From Rostratula benghalensis (lineage: Eukaryota > Chordata > Aves > Charadriiformes > Rostratulidae), in contig VXAI01000137.1 in assembly GCA_013399305.1 (NCBI GenBank), positions 976,696 to 1,040,695 on the forward strand: 64,000 bases of DNA. Direction: 5' to 3'. Positions within the stretch are counted from its first letter, which is position 1. Every line of letters starts with the position of its first letter. Positions 53,054 through 64,000 of this stretch are shown here, one piece after another. The notes under the pieces were generated by a model. It saw only the letters and a program-made list of their open reading frames with translations, ran no database searches and was not told the DNA's origin. Made by a program: the position numbers and the translations under genes.

Positions 53054-53199
53054 CCTGGGGGTGTTCAAGGCCAGGTTGGATGGGGCTTGAAGCAACCTGG
53101 TCTGGTGGGAGATGTCCTTGCCCATGGCAGGGGGATTGGAACTTGATGATCTTTAAGGTCCCTTCCAACTCCAACTGTTCTATGATTCTATGAATTCTA
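53054..53199 (+). mobile_element. CR1 LINE 3' end, about 146 bp
   Basis: It runs from gggggtgttcaaggccaggt through catggcagggggattggaac to ccaactgttctatgattcta and a further tgaattctat. The tail keeps more than two units of the terminal octamer, so the 3' terminus is well preserved. Confidence 0.92.
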
Positions 53200-53982
53200 T
53201 TAATCTTTCTCTTCCAGTGACTTTGTCACTGCAAGGCAGGGGACAAGAGTAGCCACTGCCAACACATACAAAAGCCAATGGGAAGTTTTTCTTAGAGCCC
53301 TGCCCAGCTGCTGTTGCTCCAAATCACGCTTGACAGTCTCAAGATATGGCTGAGTTAGACAGGACACCTCTGGCCAGGATCAGATACAGCCAAGAGATGG
53401 AATTGTGCTAATATGGGTAAAAAGATAATCACCTGTTATGTTTGTTAACGGGAAGATTAGAAGAGAGCTGATGTTGCATATACGCACACAGAGGCCTTGT
53501 TTGCAAGGAGACACACAAATCTATCCTGTACAGCGTACAGACACATCTATTTTTTCACAAAAGTACGCAATTCCTGTACTCCCAGTGCAGGGCAGTGTGT
53601 GCGTGCAGAATTCCACCGAGCTTTAGCAGCAACACCTAGAGCTCAGGTTGTCTGACACGCTCTGAGACTCAGTTTTAAGGTCCTCATTACTTTGACAGAC
53701 CTGAACCGCTCAGGAGACAATTTCCTCAGCTTGGCGTCTGCCTCGGGCTAACATCACCATAGAAAGTTGCATTCAGAATGGCTTGGGCAATTCTGAGAAC
53801 TAAATCAGGAGAAAAGTTTTTGCAAGTTATTGATTTTAATTTGTGGGTTGGGTTGTGGGGTTTTTTTTTTTTTGGTTTTGTTTTTTTTTCCTGTGCTTGG
53901 CCTTGGTTATATTCCTTCCACTGTCTTACTGAAAAGCTTCCATGCTTTGAAGCAGGTAGTAAAAATTGGGCAGGTCACAGAA

Positions 53983-54205
53983 ACACAGAATCACGGAGTG
54001 ATATGGGGTTGGAAGGGACCTCTGGAGATCATCTAGTCCAACTCCTTGCCAAAGCTGGTCCATCCAGAGCAGGTTGCACAGGAATGTGTCCAGGAGGGTT
54101 TTGAATGTCTCCAGAGATGGAGACTCCACCACCTCTCTGGGCAGCCTCTTCCAGGGCTCTTCAACCCTCAAAGTGAGGAAGTTCCTCCTCCTCACCTGCT
54201 GGCAT
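53983..54205 (-). mobile_element. CR1 LINE fragment, about 223 bp, same subfamily as 31 kb
   Basis: The plus strand starts acacagaatcacggagtgat, then ggggttggaagggacctctg, gagatcatctagtccaactc and tctccagagatggagactcc, and breaks off after gaagttcctcctcctcacct. The coding reading ([15 protein letters not shown]) is open on the minus strand from 54222 to 53926. Confidence 0.92.
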
Positions 54206-55094
54206 AGTGATCTTCTGGCCATGTCTGAAAATCTCTCTAAATTTCACCAAGTTACAGCACCTAATAATATGTACATTGCAAGTAAAGATTTTGCCTTTTC
54301 CACTGGTCCTACAATGGATCACACAGCGCTTGGGCAGAGTGGAGAGTAAAACATGCTCAACACCAGGGGTAAGGAGGCCAAGAAGGTTTTTCCCTACACT
54401 GTGTCAGCTGGAGGCTGTTGGGATGCTAAGGAAAATTCTTCCCTTCTCCCTGATGGACTTAGGCTGCAGCTCAACTTAATGAACCCAGTTGGAAAGAAAT
54501 AGAGGAGGATGCTCTGACACGAGGAAGGGGAAGCTGAAAAGTGGAGGCGGGGGGGGGAGAAAACTGGGCAGAGGTAATTTAGGAAAAGGAATATGAGCAG
54601 AGACTGGGACATGGGGGCAGATTGCAGACTTGCAAGTTCTGTAATCACTGAAACATCTCCTCCTCATGAATGGGGCATTGATCCCACAGCTCCCGAGTCT
54701 CTGGATTCCCTTAGCATGGGTTTCCTCCAGCTGCTGACAAATCTGGAGGTCAGATCAGTTACACAAGGTTAAAGTCCGGGGAAGAAATTTCCAGTTTTGC
54801 CTTGCTCAAGAGCTTAGAAAATGCATATCAAAACAAACAACAACAACCAAAAAAAAGCAACAGCAGAAAGGCAAGGCAGGGAAAAAAGACCATGTAGTTG
54901 CCAAACTGCTGCAGAGTTATCCAACATCTTCCCTAACCCTCCTGTGTGCATTGAGAGGAGGTTGTAGGAGGTCTTCCTGAGCAAAAGGCAACACTATCAA
55001 CATTTCCAATCCCTTCTCAACTCCAAAATTCAACGTCAAACCTGGAGTGACTTACCAAATTATGAGAATTAACAGCATCAGGAGCACCAGCTCA

Positions 55095-55195
55095 GAGGTC
55101 CAGGGCAGTGAAGACTTGGCCAAGGTCACAGAGAGTCAGTGTGGCTGAGACAGCGATATAACCCATGTGTTTAACTCAGTGCCACAGTGACCAGA
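55095..55195 (+). repeat. MIR/CORE-SINE-like tail remnant
   Basis: The phrases ttggccaaggtcacagagag, then tcagtgtggctgagacagcg, atataacccatgtgtttaac and tcagtgccacagtgaccag follow the MIR tail (TGCCCAAGGTCACACAG, AACCCA, CTCAGTGCC). It lies about 100 bp left of a CR1 copy. Confidence 0.5.
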
Positions 55196-55298
55196 CCCAT
55201 CCCATTCTACAAAGCCACATGAGCAGCACCAAGGGAACCTCCTTTATAGTTAATTTTTCTCTGTTTTCACCTCTTTTGTGCATGATTCTCTGTTTTTC

Positions 55299-55589
55299 AG
55301 GGAGTGGAGCAATAGGGTGATGTTTAACAGTTTTAATCTGAAAGAGGATTTAAACTGAAAGAGAATTGGATGAGACATTAGGATGAAATTGCTGTGAGGG
55401 TGGTGAGAAAATGGCCCAGGTTGTTCAGAGAAGCTGTGGCTGCCCCATCCCTGGAGGGGATCAGGGCCAGGTTGGAAGGGGCTTGGAGCAACCTGCTCTG
55501 GTGGGAGGTGTCCCTGCCCAGGGCAGGGGGGTTGGAACTGGATGGTCTTTAAGGTTCCTTCCATCTCTAACCATGCTATGATTCTATGT
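55299..55589 (+). mobile_element. CR1 LINE 3' fragment, about 291 bp
   Basis: It includes aatagggtgatgtttaacag, then gatgagacattaggatgaaa, ctgtggctgccccatccctg, ctgcccagggcaggggggtt and ccatgctatgattctatgtt. An internal duplication of 'ctgaaagag' (tctgaaagaggatttaaactgaaagagaat) is visible near 55340-55365. Confidence 0.92.
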
Positions 55590-56620
55590 TTTATGAACAC
55601 ATACACACTAAAGGCTCTGGAGGGGTACATTCCCATCAGTCTTAAACCCCTCTGCTCCTCCAGCACTTTGCCAGCATCAGCAGAATAGGTGCATTATGCA
55701 CCCGAGTGTCATTGCCAAAGCTACTTTAAATAGTTCCGTGGTCACCGTGTTCAGCTGTGAGACTGCCTGGATGCATCCAGGGCACCCTGAAATGCTACAG
55801 CACAGAGTCCTGCTGCTGGCACCCAGCCCGGGGAGCTGGAAGGGGGAAGGGAGGTGGTGTCTGCTCTGACTGCTCTGCTACTAAGGCTTTCTGCAATTTA
55901 TAGGTGCTCTTCCCCATGCTGACAAACTTCCAGAAGAGACACTGTCAGGCTGCCATGTCAGTGATGGCCCTTTGTAGACAGCATGCTGGTGCTGCAAAGC
56001 ACAGCTGCAAAAGGCAAAAATCTCTCTTTCTCCTTCCCAGACGCTCAGACGTGGATGGAAGCTGCAAGTGCTCTGCAACTTTGCAGGCTCTGAACCCTTT
56101 GTTTGCAGGAACAAATGCCTAGTGCTGTCAAGGAGTCAACAAATCACTCTGGAGCAGCCACAAGGAGGGTGATGCAATTTTTTTAGCCATTTGCACAGCC
56201 TCCTAATTGCAGATCCATCATCACAAAGCATTAGCTGTGCTAGGATAGGTGTTACAGAGAATACCCAGTACCAGAAAGTGTCGTTATGAGCCCATTCAGT
56301 CTGCAAAAGATACTTAACGAGTTTGCAATAACCAGTGGTTTCAGAACACTGGGGTCACACTACCCAAAAGAAAGTTATGTGTTTGCTTAGAGTCAGTTGC
56401 AAGTAAAATGTCATCCCAAACTCTAATTTAACCCAGACACAACAACCATCTGCTTTGTTCATCTCTGCTCACACAGACTAAAGGCACCTGGCTCTGAGAC
56501 GAGGGGCATTTTCAGTGTGAGGGCGTGGGAAGGTCATCCCTGTTCATGAAATCCTGCTCGTTAGAAATGGAGACCGTGATAACACAGGCTGAAAGACCTG
56601 AAGAAACACCACAAAGCAGA

Positions 56621-57000
56621 TCACAGAATCACAGAATCACAGACAGGGATTGGAAGGGACCTTGAAAGCTCATCCAGTCCAATCCCCCTGCTGGAGCATG
56701 AACACCCAGAGCAGGTCACACAGGAACACGTCCAGGAGGGGTTTGAATGTCTCCAGAGAAGGAGACTCCACAACCTCTCTGGGCAGCCCCTTCCAGTGTT
56801 CCATCACCCTCACCGTGAAGAAGTTTTTCCTCACATTTAAGTGGAACTTCCTCTGTTCCAACTTGCACCCATTTCCCCTTGTCCTATCATTGGATGTCGC
56901 TGAGAAGAGCCTGGCTCCATCCTCCTGACACTCACCCTTTCCAGATTTATAAACATTCATGAGGTCACCCCTCAGTCTCCTCTTCTCCAAGCTAAAGAGG
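56621..57000 (-). mobile_element. CR1 LINE fragment, about 380 bp
   Basis: The tail repeats gatcacagaatcacagaatcac, then gggattggaagggaccttga, ccagagcaggtcacacagga and tcattggatgtcgctgagaa, ending in tctcctcttctccaagctaa. It is the closest relative of the copies at 12.4 and 2.7 kb. Confidence 0.93.
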
Positions 57001-57261
57001 ATTCTGAAAGAATAAGACCCCAGGAGGACTGTTTTCCATGTGCCCTCCACCCCCCTGAGCTGCATTGCAGAGGGCAAGGCTGCCCTCATTTTCCCACTAC
57101 CTCCATCTCTTTCCAAAGCATGGCTTGAAGATCCCTTCCCTCATCCCACAGGACCTCAACACTGCACAAGTCTCAAATGCTGCAAAAAAGCACTCAAACC
57201 TGTGCCCAGGCACCCTCTTCCCTTTGGGGATGAAGTCAAAACTGCCTTGACATGAGGCTTG

Positions 57262-57395
57262 GAGCATCTCAAGACCATGCTAGATGGGGCTTTGAGCAAC
57301 CTAGTCTAGTGAGAGGTGTCCCTGCCCAGAACAGGGGGGGTTGGAACTAAATGATCTTTAAAGTCCCTTCCAATCTAAACCATTCTATGATTCTG
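57262..57395 (+). mobile_element. CR1 LINE 3' end, about 134 bp
   Basis: It shows tagatggggctttgagcaac, ctagtctagtgagaggtgtc, ttggaactaaatgatcttta and ccattctatgattctg. It is oriented opposite to the copy about 260 bp to the left. Confidence 0.9.
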
Positions 57396-57842
57396 CCTGC
57401 TTGTGGGGAGCATCATCTGTGCTCCAGCCCCCAGGGGCCTTGGGTGAGAGACTGGAGCACACAGCGCCTTGCCCTGGCTCCTGCATGGCTGGGACACACA
57501 ACCTGGGGCCAGCTGGGGTGGCTGCAGCTGGATTTTAATGACATGAGGCATCCACTCACATGGGAGGTTGGGCTAAAATTTGCCCTCCCTTTAAAAACCT
57601 AGAGGCTTTGAAAGAAGCAGTGTGGTGGGGGAGGCAGGGAGGGAGGAATGCAGGGCTGGGAGAGAGGAAGGGAAATAAGTTTGAGGGCTTGGGGGTGGTT
57701 GGATGAACACAGAACTGGTTTGTACTGGGCACTGCTGAGCTTATGGGGACAGACCACAAGAGCACATCCACGTGCCGTTTCTGGGCTTATTTATATCTTT
57801 TACTTAGTCAAAGAAAAGCAGAGTGGTAAGTACAAACATAAA

Positions 57843-57881
57843 CTTCTCCAAAAAAGCAAACTTCTCCAAAAAGCAAAACTC
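57843..57881 (+). repeat. Short tandem duplication
   Basis: The unit acttctccaaaaaagcaa is followed by acttctccaaaaagcaaa, a local duplication of about 18 bp. Confidence 0.85.
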
Positions 57882-58642
57882 CCTTTGCCAGACTGACCCT
57901 TGGTAGGCACACACGCTCCAGCAAGTCCATGGCCACAGCTTAATATCGTGGGGCCATCAAAATCCAAATTGTCCTCTGTTTCTACAGTAAATAAGAAATC
58001 CCCACCAGCTGCCTGCAGCAGGGAGCCCACAGCTCACAGCTGGGGTCCTGCCAGACGCCAGAGAGCCGGGATAAAAATTTTTAGGCAGCGTCCACAGGTG
58101 TAAAAATGCTATCGCGATTCAACGGGTTATTAATAACAAGGTATTTCTCCACTGTGGCCATCTGCATCCCATACACCCCCACAAATCCAGCACTTTCCTC
58201 TTCCAGCTACAACACTCTCACTCTCATTCAGGGCAGATAATTCCCTTTTTTTTTGGTTTTTTTTTCCTCTGCCTTCAAATCGTGCACGAAGGTAGCGCTC
58301 AACAGGCAGTTCCTCTGCTACGGTCCATGCAGACTAACATTGTGCCAAGCACCATGAACTCAGAACAGAGGGTTTTCTACCAAGGTGCCAGAAATAATAC
58401 AAATAAACTCTTCTTCTCTCCCTGGCTTTATATCTACAGCTCCCACACATCACTACCAGCGGGGCTTTAAAACTAAAACAGACTGGGCCTACGTGGCTTG
58501 AATTTACTCTGGAAATTTATCTCGTCTTGCTGAAAGCTCTGTGTTTGCTTGATCTTCCTGCCTTCCAAGTCCTACAAGTGCCACATGTTGCACAGCTGGA
58601 TTTCTGACAGAGAAAGAAAACAGGAGCGAAGAGAGAAGAGAT

Positions 58643-58668
58643 TATATATATATATACACACACACATA
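58643..58668 (+). repeat. Compound (TA)n(CA)n microsatellite
   Basis: About six TA units pass directly into six CA units. Confidence 0.93.
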
Positions 58669-59203
58669 TGAATGCGATGGCCAAGGTTTTCAAAAGTCGC
58701 CTGTGAACTGCAGCAAAGTAGCTTCAGATATCTCTAAGGGACCTATGCACAGGAAACACAGAGCTCTTGAGCTTCCAAAAATCTGCTCTCCACAGGCAGA
58801 AGAGGAAGGAAAAGGTAACAGGGGGCTCCAAAGGACTCTCTGCTCTGAAGATGCTCAAGTCCGTCTCTTGCAGGAAAGGATTTGTAAAAAAAGCTTATGG
58901 TGGGGAAGGCTGGAGTTAAGACAGCCGGGAGGAAGAAGGATAGATCTGCGTGGCAGTAAGGGAATTGCTAACTACTTTTAATTCTCAAACTTGCTGGGGT
59001 GTGACTACTAAAATAATAATGTGTTTGTCCAGCTCCAGGAGAATTTCTTCACCCTCAGCAGCTGTGGCAGGGGAATATCCCCAGGCTCCAGCACAGCTAA
59101 TGGTCCCCCACACAGGCAGCAGCATCCCCTTCCAGCGTGCCAAACCAAGTATAAAGTAAGAAAAGCTAAGGGGAAGAAAGCCTGTTCATCATGAGCAGTG
59201 GTT

Positions 59204-59222
59204 AAAAAAAAAAAAAAAAAAA
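59204..59222 (+). repeat. Poly(A), 19 nt
   Basis: A pure A run about 70 bp left of a 13-nt G run. Confidence 0.93.
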
Positions 59223-59293
59223 TCACACCGAAGGAGAAAATGAAGAAAGTGTTATTTCCCGGGAAATGAAGTATTGCACTCTGTAACAGGAGA

Positions 59294-59306
59294 GGGGGGG
59301 GGGGGG
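59294..59306 (+). repeat. Poly(G), 13 nt
   Basis: An uninterrupted run of 13 G preceded by aggaga; such runs are prone to length errors in assembly. Confidence 0.93.
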
Positions 59307-60119
59307 AAATATCAAAAACAAAGCAAACCAGAGAGTCTGTTCATAAATACAGGAGAAGGTCAGCTTCCTCCTCACCAATAACTCGGTCCCACAGGAATGG
59401 AGCCTGGTATTTGATATCGGGCAGGTATTTGATTCCTTCCTCTGCGTGGGGAGGCTGACACTCGCATCCTCCACCCCTCCGTCCACCTTCCCCATCACAG
59501 AACAGCATCACCGTGGGCATCTTTACGTCCCTTCTGCCGACCACTCTGCTACAGCAGCAACATAAACCAGTTTAAAATCCACTCCCTCTTAACACTGAGC
59601 GGAGGAAAGGATTATTTTTCCCGTGTTTGAGAACAGACAGTTGCTGTAAAACCTTCTGCCTTCAGCCCAGCAACAACAAGACCTTGGAACAAGCTAATTA
59701 CGGGTGGTGAAATAAGTCACCCACTGGCAGAGAGCAGTGGAGAAGACACAGGCAAGCACAAACCTGCACCTGGAGACCTTTCTACTTATTATAAAATAAA
59801 GCTGTTTCTATTGCCTGTGTTAACGGGGGAAGGAAAAGCAAGTCAGGAGACCAAGTGGAACTGCTGCATGGAAGGGGTTGTGTTTTTCTCTTCCAACTCA
59901 CTATTGCAAGTCTAAGGAGCCCAGTCTTCAAGCATCACACTGTAACTTTTGCATATCCTTGTGCAGGTATGGAGAAGCCTCAAAATGATCCTGGGCACAC
60001 ACAAGGACACAGAAGGAGGGGAGGCAGAGCAGGAAAGCAGCCTGCATGGCTACGTAGGCTGCTGCTGGAGGGAAATGTGGCTCAACACACCCTGAGCATC
60101 GACCAGCAGGAGCCCTGGA

Positions 60120-60526
60120 GATCATAGAATCATAGGATGGCTTGGGTTGGAAGAGACCTTGAAGATCATCCAGTTCTAACCCCCCTGCCCTGGGCAGGGA
60201 CACCTCCCATTAATTCACTTTCCTCAAAGTCCCCTCCAGCCTGGCCTTGAACCCCTCCAGGGATGGGGCTGCCACAGCTTCTCTGAGCAACCTGGGCCAG
60301 GGTCTCATCACCCTCACAGGAAAGAATTTCTTCCCAATATCTCACCTAAATGTCCCCTCTTTCAGTTTAAAACCATTACCCCTCATCCTATCACTACCTC
60401 ATATAGAGTCCCTCCCCATCTCTCCTGCAGCCCATTTAGGTACTGGAAGGTTGCTGTAAGATCTCCCCAGGGCCTCCTCTTCTCCAGGTTGAACAACCCA
60501 AATTTTCTCAGCCTGTCTTCACAGAC
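60120..60526 (-). mobile_element. CR1 LINE fragment, about 407 bp
   Basis: The plus strand carries gatcatagaatcataggatg, ggttggaagagaccttgaag, cttgaacccctccagggatg, then ggtactggaaggttgctgta and tctccaggttgaacaaccca, ending cagcctgtcttcacag. It is colinear with the copy at 40.5 kb. Confidence 0.93.
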
Positions 60527-61168
60527 TGCACGAGCAGGAGTGTCTGCATGACCAAGGACTGAGAAAGCAGATTGTCACCAAGTGGCAATCTGCTTGGGAT
60601 CTCCTCCAGGCTTGCGGCACCTTGTGCTGCCCCACATGAGCGCTCATGGCCAAGCTCCAGACAAGCCACTTGGAGGGAGGAGAAGTGGTGCACAACCTTC
60701 ATCCTCTACCCCTGACAGCCCCTCAGTGATCTCTTTGCATGAGACCAGCACCTCCTGGAAAGCATTAAAGCAACCAAGCTCAAAGGAAGCCATATTCCCA
60801 GATGCAAGGGTTTTTCCAAGATTGCACCATTTATTCCCAGTTCTGCAATGGAGCAAAACCTCCAACTTTTTCCTCCCTTCCTTCTTCTCCTTACAAGCTA
60901 GGAAAAAGTCCTTCTCCCATCAGAGCTTGATGTTGGAGGAAAAAGGAGAACTGGGCTTGCGCTAAACCCCTCCTAAAATCTGGCTGCTCTTCCTTCTCCA
61001 GAAATCTCACCCTGGACCTGCAAGACCTTTCCTGAACCATGGGCAAAATTAGCAACGATTTGTGAAAAGTGCAGGGTGAACAGATTGGCAACTTGTAACC
61101 CTGTGCATTTTGCATTTATGGGCAGAAACCTACATATATAAATGTGTATTTTTATGAATATGCATAAA

Positions 61169-61184
61169 ACACACACACACACAG
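61169..61184 (+). repeat. Short (AC)n run
   Basis: Eight AC units are followed by GA/TA-rich sequence. A (GT)n run of similar length lies 240 bp to the right (61420-61435). Confidence 0.9.
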
Positions 61185-61419
61185 AGATATACAGAGAGAG
61201 ATGTTTGTATGTGGTTGTATTTAAGGAAAAAGAGACGCCAGCTTCGCTATGAATGAATGAGGGAACTGGGCACGTGCTGGTAGTACAATGCAACCCAAAT
61301 CTTTTTCTCACACTGCAGGCCGGTCAAGACTTCTTCTCCTAAATGAATGCTAAAAAAAGGGCCCAAACAGCTGGAAAAAGGGTGATGCGTGTGAGAAACT
61401 GCCTTTTTTTTTTCTGGCT

Positions 61420-61435
61420 GGTGTGTGTGTGTGTG
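61420..61435 (+). repeat. Short (GT)n run
   Basis: Eight GT units follow a run of ten T. They are complementary to the (AC)n run at 61169. Confidence 0.9.
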
Positions 61436-63724
61436 AGCTGCAGATGAGTCGAAGTCTGAGGGCTGCCTTGTGTCAGCCATCGACTGTGCCAATGACAGCA
61501 GTTCCCGACAGCCTTTAATAACACCACTCTGGAGCAGGGGAGGGAGGGAGCAGGCAAAGAGGGAAGCGAGCCCTTCTCCTGCAGGCTGGTGGTGCACAAG
61601 CCACCCCACAGCCTTGCCAAAATGTGTTACAGACACCCGCTGATAGCTCCGTAATCACAACCCACACTGCACTGTGTTTTACTAAGAGATAAAAAGCTGG
61701 GAGAACAACCTTAGGTACTCAGGAGCAAAGTGGTGGGTCCCACAGCTGGGAGGACACTGGGACATGCTGGGATAGAGTAGGGGTGGACCAGGTGGGAGGA
61801 CTCAGCCCTATCACACTTCCCAGTGCAGCACAAGGTATCTCTGCAGGTTCACACTGTGCACACACAGATTTACAGTGGGAAGCAACCAGGAGGCAGGGAG
61901 TCATCTCTATTTCCATGCTGAATAGGTAAAACAGAGAGAAATACGTACAGACAAGCAGGTCCCAACTAGAAGACACAAGCCCTGCTGCCCACTTGCACTT
62001 GGTTTTCCATCGTGAAGGTGGGAATTAAGTCCCTACTAGGTCTCACAGAAAGCTGGAAAAACTCAGACTTGTGAAGATGCTAAAAATTCTCAACTTAGTC
62101 CAGATTTGGAAAGCTTTGGGTAGAGCTTTGGAGCTTATCATATTCTGATTATTTACTTCTCCAAGCTAAGGAGAGACCCACTTCACACACCACCTCCTGG
62201 AGAGGCGGAAAAATCAGGCATGTAAAATAAGAAGGAAATGGAAATCGACTTGATAGCTCCTTCCCCTTCCTAATGGGTAATACTTACCTAATTATGCCTG
62301 CTTGCCATTTCCTTTTTGTGCTTTCTTTGAGACATTATGCAGAGATAAATTTGTCCTAAAAGTTGTTACTTTCATTCAGAGGCATCCCTTTGAGCTCTTT
62401 GCCTTGCTAAGGCAGGCAAGGGCAGCAACTCCATTATAGGGGAGGAAGAAATCCCTCCTGAATGGCTCTGCCAAATGTCAGTTTTAGCATCCAGCTCCCT
62501 CTGCACATGGCTCACCTCTCTCCCCTCCCTTCTCCATCCTTCCCCCAAGCAGAGGGGTGCAGCTCTAAGGATGCCTCTTGCCTCCTGCCCTTGCTTGGCC
62601 AAGGTGAGAAGCTCCTGGTTTCTTGGAGTCATGGTGGAAGACAGGCAGGGAAAGCCAGAGGCTGCAAAGATGCTCAGAGTCCAACATGACTCTACCCTCA
62701 GCAGTCATGTGGAGAGAAACCTGAGATTTGATGATATCACCACCGGTTGGACCCAAAGGGGCATCCTACACCAGTCCCAAGTCCATGCCACCGCTTGGAC
62801 TCCATATTCATCAGTGTCAGAACCTCATATCCAAACAGCTGGCTGCAACTCAGGGTAGAGAAAAAGTAGGACCAAAAGGAAAATACAATGCCCTCCAGAC
62901 CCACATCAGCAGACAACTTCCCTCCTTTAGTGAAGGTCCCATTTAGTGCTAACGATTCATTGCACCAGGAGCAGGGGAGGGGTTGGCACAGGCAGGACGT
63001 GCAGGAGCATCTCCCACCCCATCAGGTTGCTCCCAACCATCAGTACCACAAAGATGAGCTGGATGCTGCCCTACAGTAATGACTGAGCACTTGTGGGATG
63101 GGTTGCAAAGGCTTCTGGTACAGTGAGGGATGAGCATTCTGCCTTCAAGACCTCCACAGTGGACACACCTCCAACCCACACTTCCCAGGAAGGCTTCCCC
63201 CCAGTCCTGCTCTTGCACTCCGGGTGTTTTCTTTCTCTTCTCCGCAGGGAGCACAGCTTCCAAGCAGGAAAATACAAAACCCAAAGGGAATGACTTCAAG
63301 CAATGAAACAGGCTTTGCAAAGGAAAGTGTTTCATTCCTGCACCAGGGGGGTGCTTTAAAAAAAGCCTTCTTTTGTTTCCTCAAAGGCTGGGAAGGATGT
63401 TTCCCAGTCCAGCCTGGCAGGCTGAGGTAGGTGGAGACTAGGAGGAATTCAGGGAACTTCAAGGACCATGCTCTGCAAGCAACAGCAGAGATTTCCCCAT
63501 GCCCAGACCCCACTATACCCAGCATCTTGCACTGATCCAGCCACCCCTGCATCCTTCCCCACCCCACAGGGGCTCGTTGTCCCAAGGGAGCATCTGCAGC
63601 AGCGGCACGGAGAGCCCAGCCCTGCACCTGCAGCAACTGTGCAAGGAGTGGCTGAGATTTCCACACACCCCCCAGCCATACCAACCACTGAAACTTCACC
63701 CCTGAGTTGTTAATTCTGCATCAA

Positions 63725-63909
63725 GAAAAGCTGCCTGGATTTCCTCCTTCCTGCCTGCCTTCTTTCCTTCCTTCATTTCCTCTTTCCTCCTTTCTTTCCT
63801 CCTTTCTTTCTTTCCACCTTTCTTTCTTTCCTCCCTTCCTCCTTTCTTTCTTTCTTTCCTCCCTTCCTCCTTTCTTTCTTTCTTTCTTTCCTCTTTTCCT
63901 TCTTTCCTC

Positions 63910-64000
<91 letters not shown>
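63725..64000 (+). repeat. Pyrimidine tract with (CTTT)n microsatellite, running off the window
   Basis: From about 63740 the plus strand is almost wholly C and T. After the last A at 63816 it is uninterrupted pyrimidine for 184 nt. Mixed CTTT/CCTT blocks (cctcccttcctcc occurs twice) give way at about 63910 to a uniform (TTTC)n run of about 22 units, which continues past the end. Confidence 0.97.

Larger units (their letters stand above)
57396..60119. other. Unique intronic sequence
   Basis: The stretch holds the TA/CA microsatellite, the local 18-bp duplication, and the poly(A) and poly(G) runs. No exon or transposon was recognised. Confidence 0.5.
60527..63724. other. Unique intronic sequence
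   Basis: The short AC and GT runs are the only repeats seen before the terminal pyrimidine tract. Confidence 0.5.
43780..64000 (-). other. PLXNA4: Intron upstream of PLXNA4 exon 2 (exon 1 and promoter not seen)
   Basis: The acceptor at 43780 implies that this 20.2 kb is intron leading back to a noncoding first exon. No CpG-island-like stretch is present; only a 30-bp GC patch near 45555 stands out. Seven CR1 fragments fall between 48.7 and 60.5 kb. Whether an alternative first exon lies in this interval cannot be told from sequence alone. Confidence 0.75.

Overview
The window is intronic and exonic sequence from a bird nuclear genome, most of it the 5' part of one gene, PLXNA4 (plexin-A4), on the minus strand. 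Two things point to a bird. CR1 LINE fragments are abundant; most are 5'-truncated and end in the avian-type tail with ATTCTATGATTCTATG-like units. The plexin exons also read as a close vertebrate orthologue. I cannot resolve the species or order. Two runs of N show it is a draft assembly.

Layout, in gene order (right to left): 43780-64000 is intron upstream of the first coding exon. Its transcription start and noncoding exon 1 are not recognised and are probably outside the window. 42516-43779 is exon 2: 85 nt of 5' UTR, the ATG, the signal peptide and most of the sema domain (393 codons). 20574-42515 is a 21.9 kb intron. 20391-20573 is exon 3 (61 codons, phase 0 at both ends), which continues the sema domain. 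1-20390 is the start of the next intron. Together the two exons encode residues 1-454 of a receptor of roughly 1,900 residues. The rest of the sema domain, the PSI/IPT repeats, the membrane helix and the intracellular GAP region lie to the left, outside the window.

The remainder is noncoding. I recognise 21 CR1 fragments (12 plus, 9 minus) from at least three young subfamilies and one older lineage, and several degraded MIR/CORE-SINE-like elements, two of them within 0.7 kb of exon 2. There is a hexanucleotide purine array interrupted by an assembly gap, a long pyrimidine tract running off the right end, and assorted microsatellites. The 8-9 kb around each exon is nearly free of CR1. I saw no tRNA, rRNA, CRISPR or bacterial-type feature, no second protein-coding gene, and nothing that amounts to a new biological system. 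The points most worth following are the exon-proximal ancient SINEs, the array whose repeat unit changes across the gap, and the inverted CR1 pair at 28 kb.
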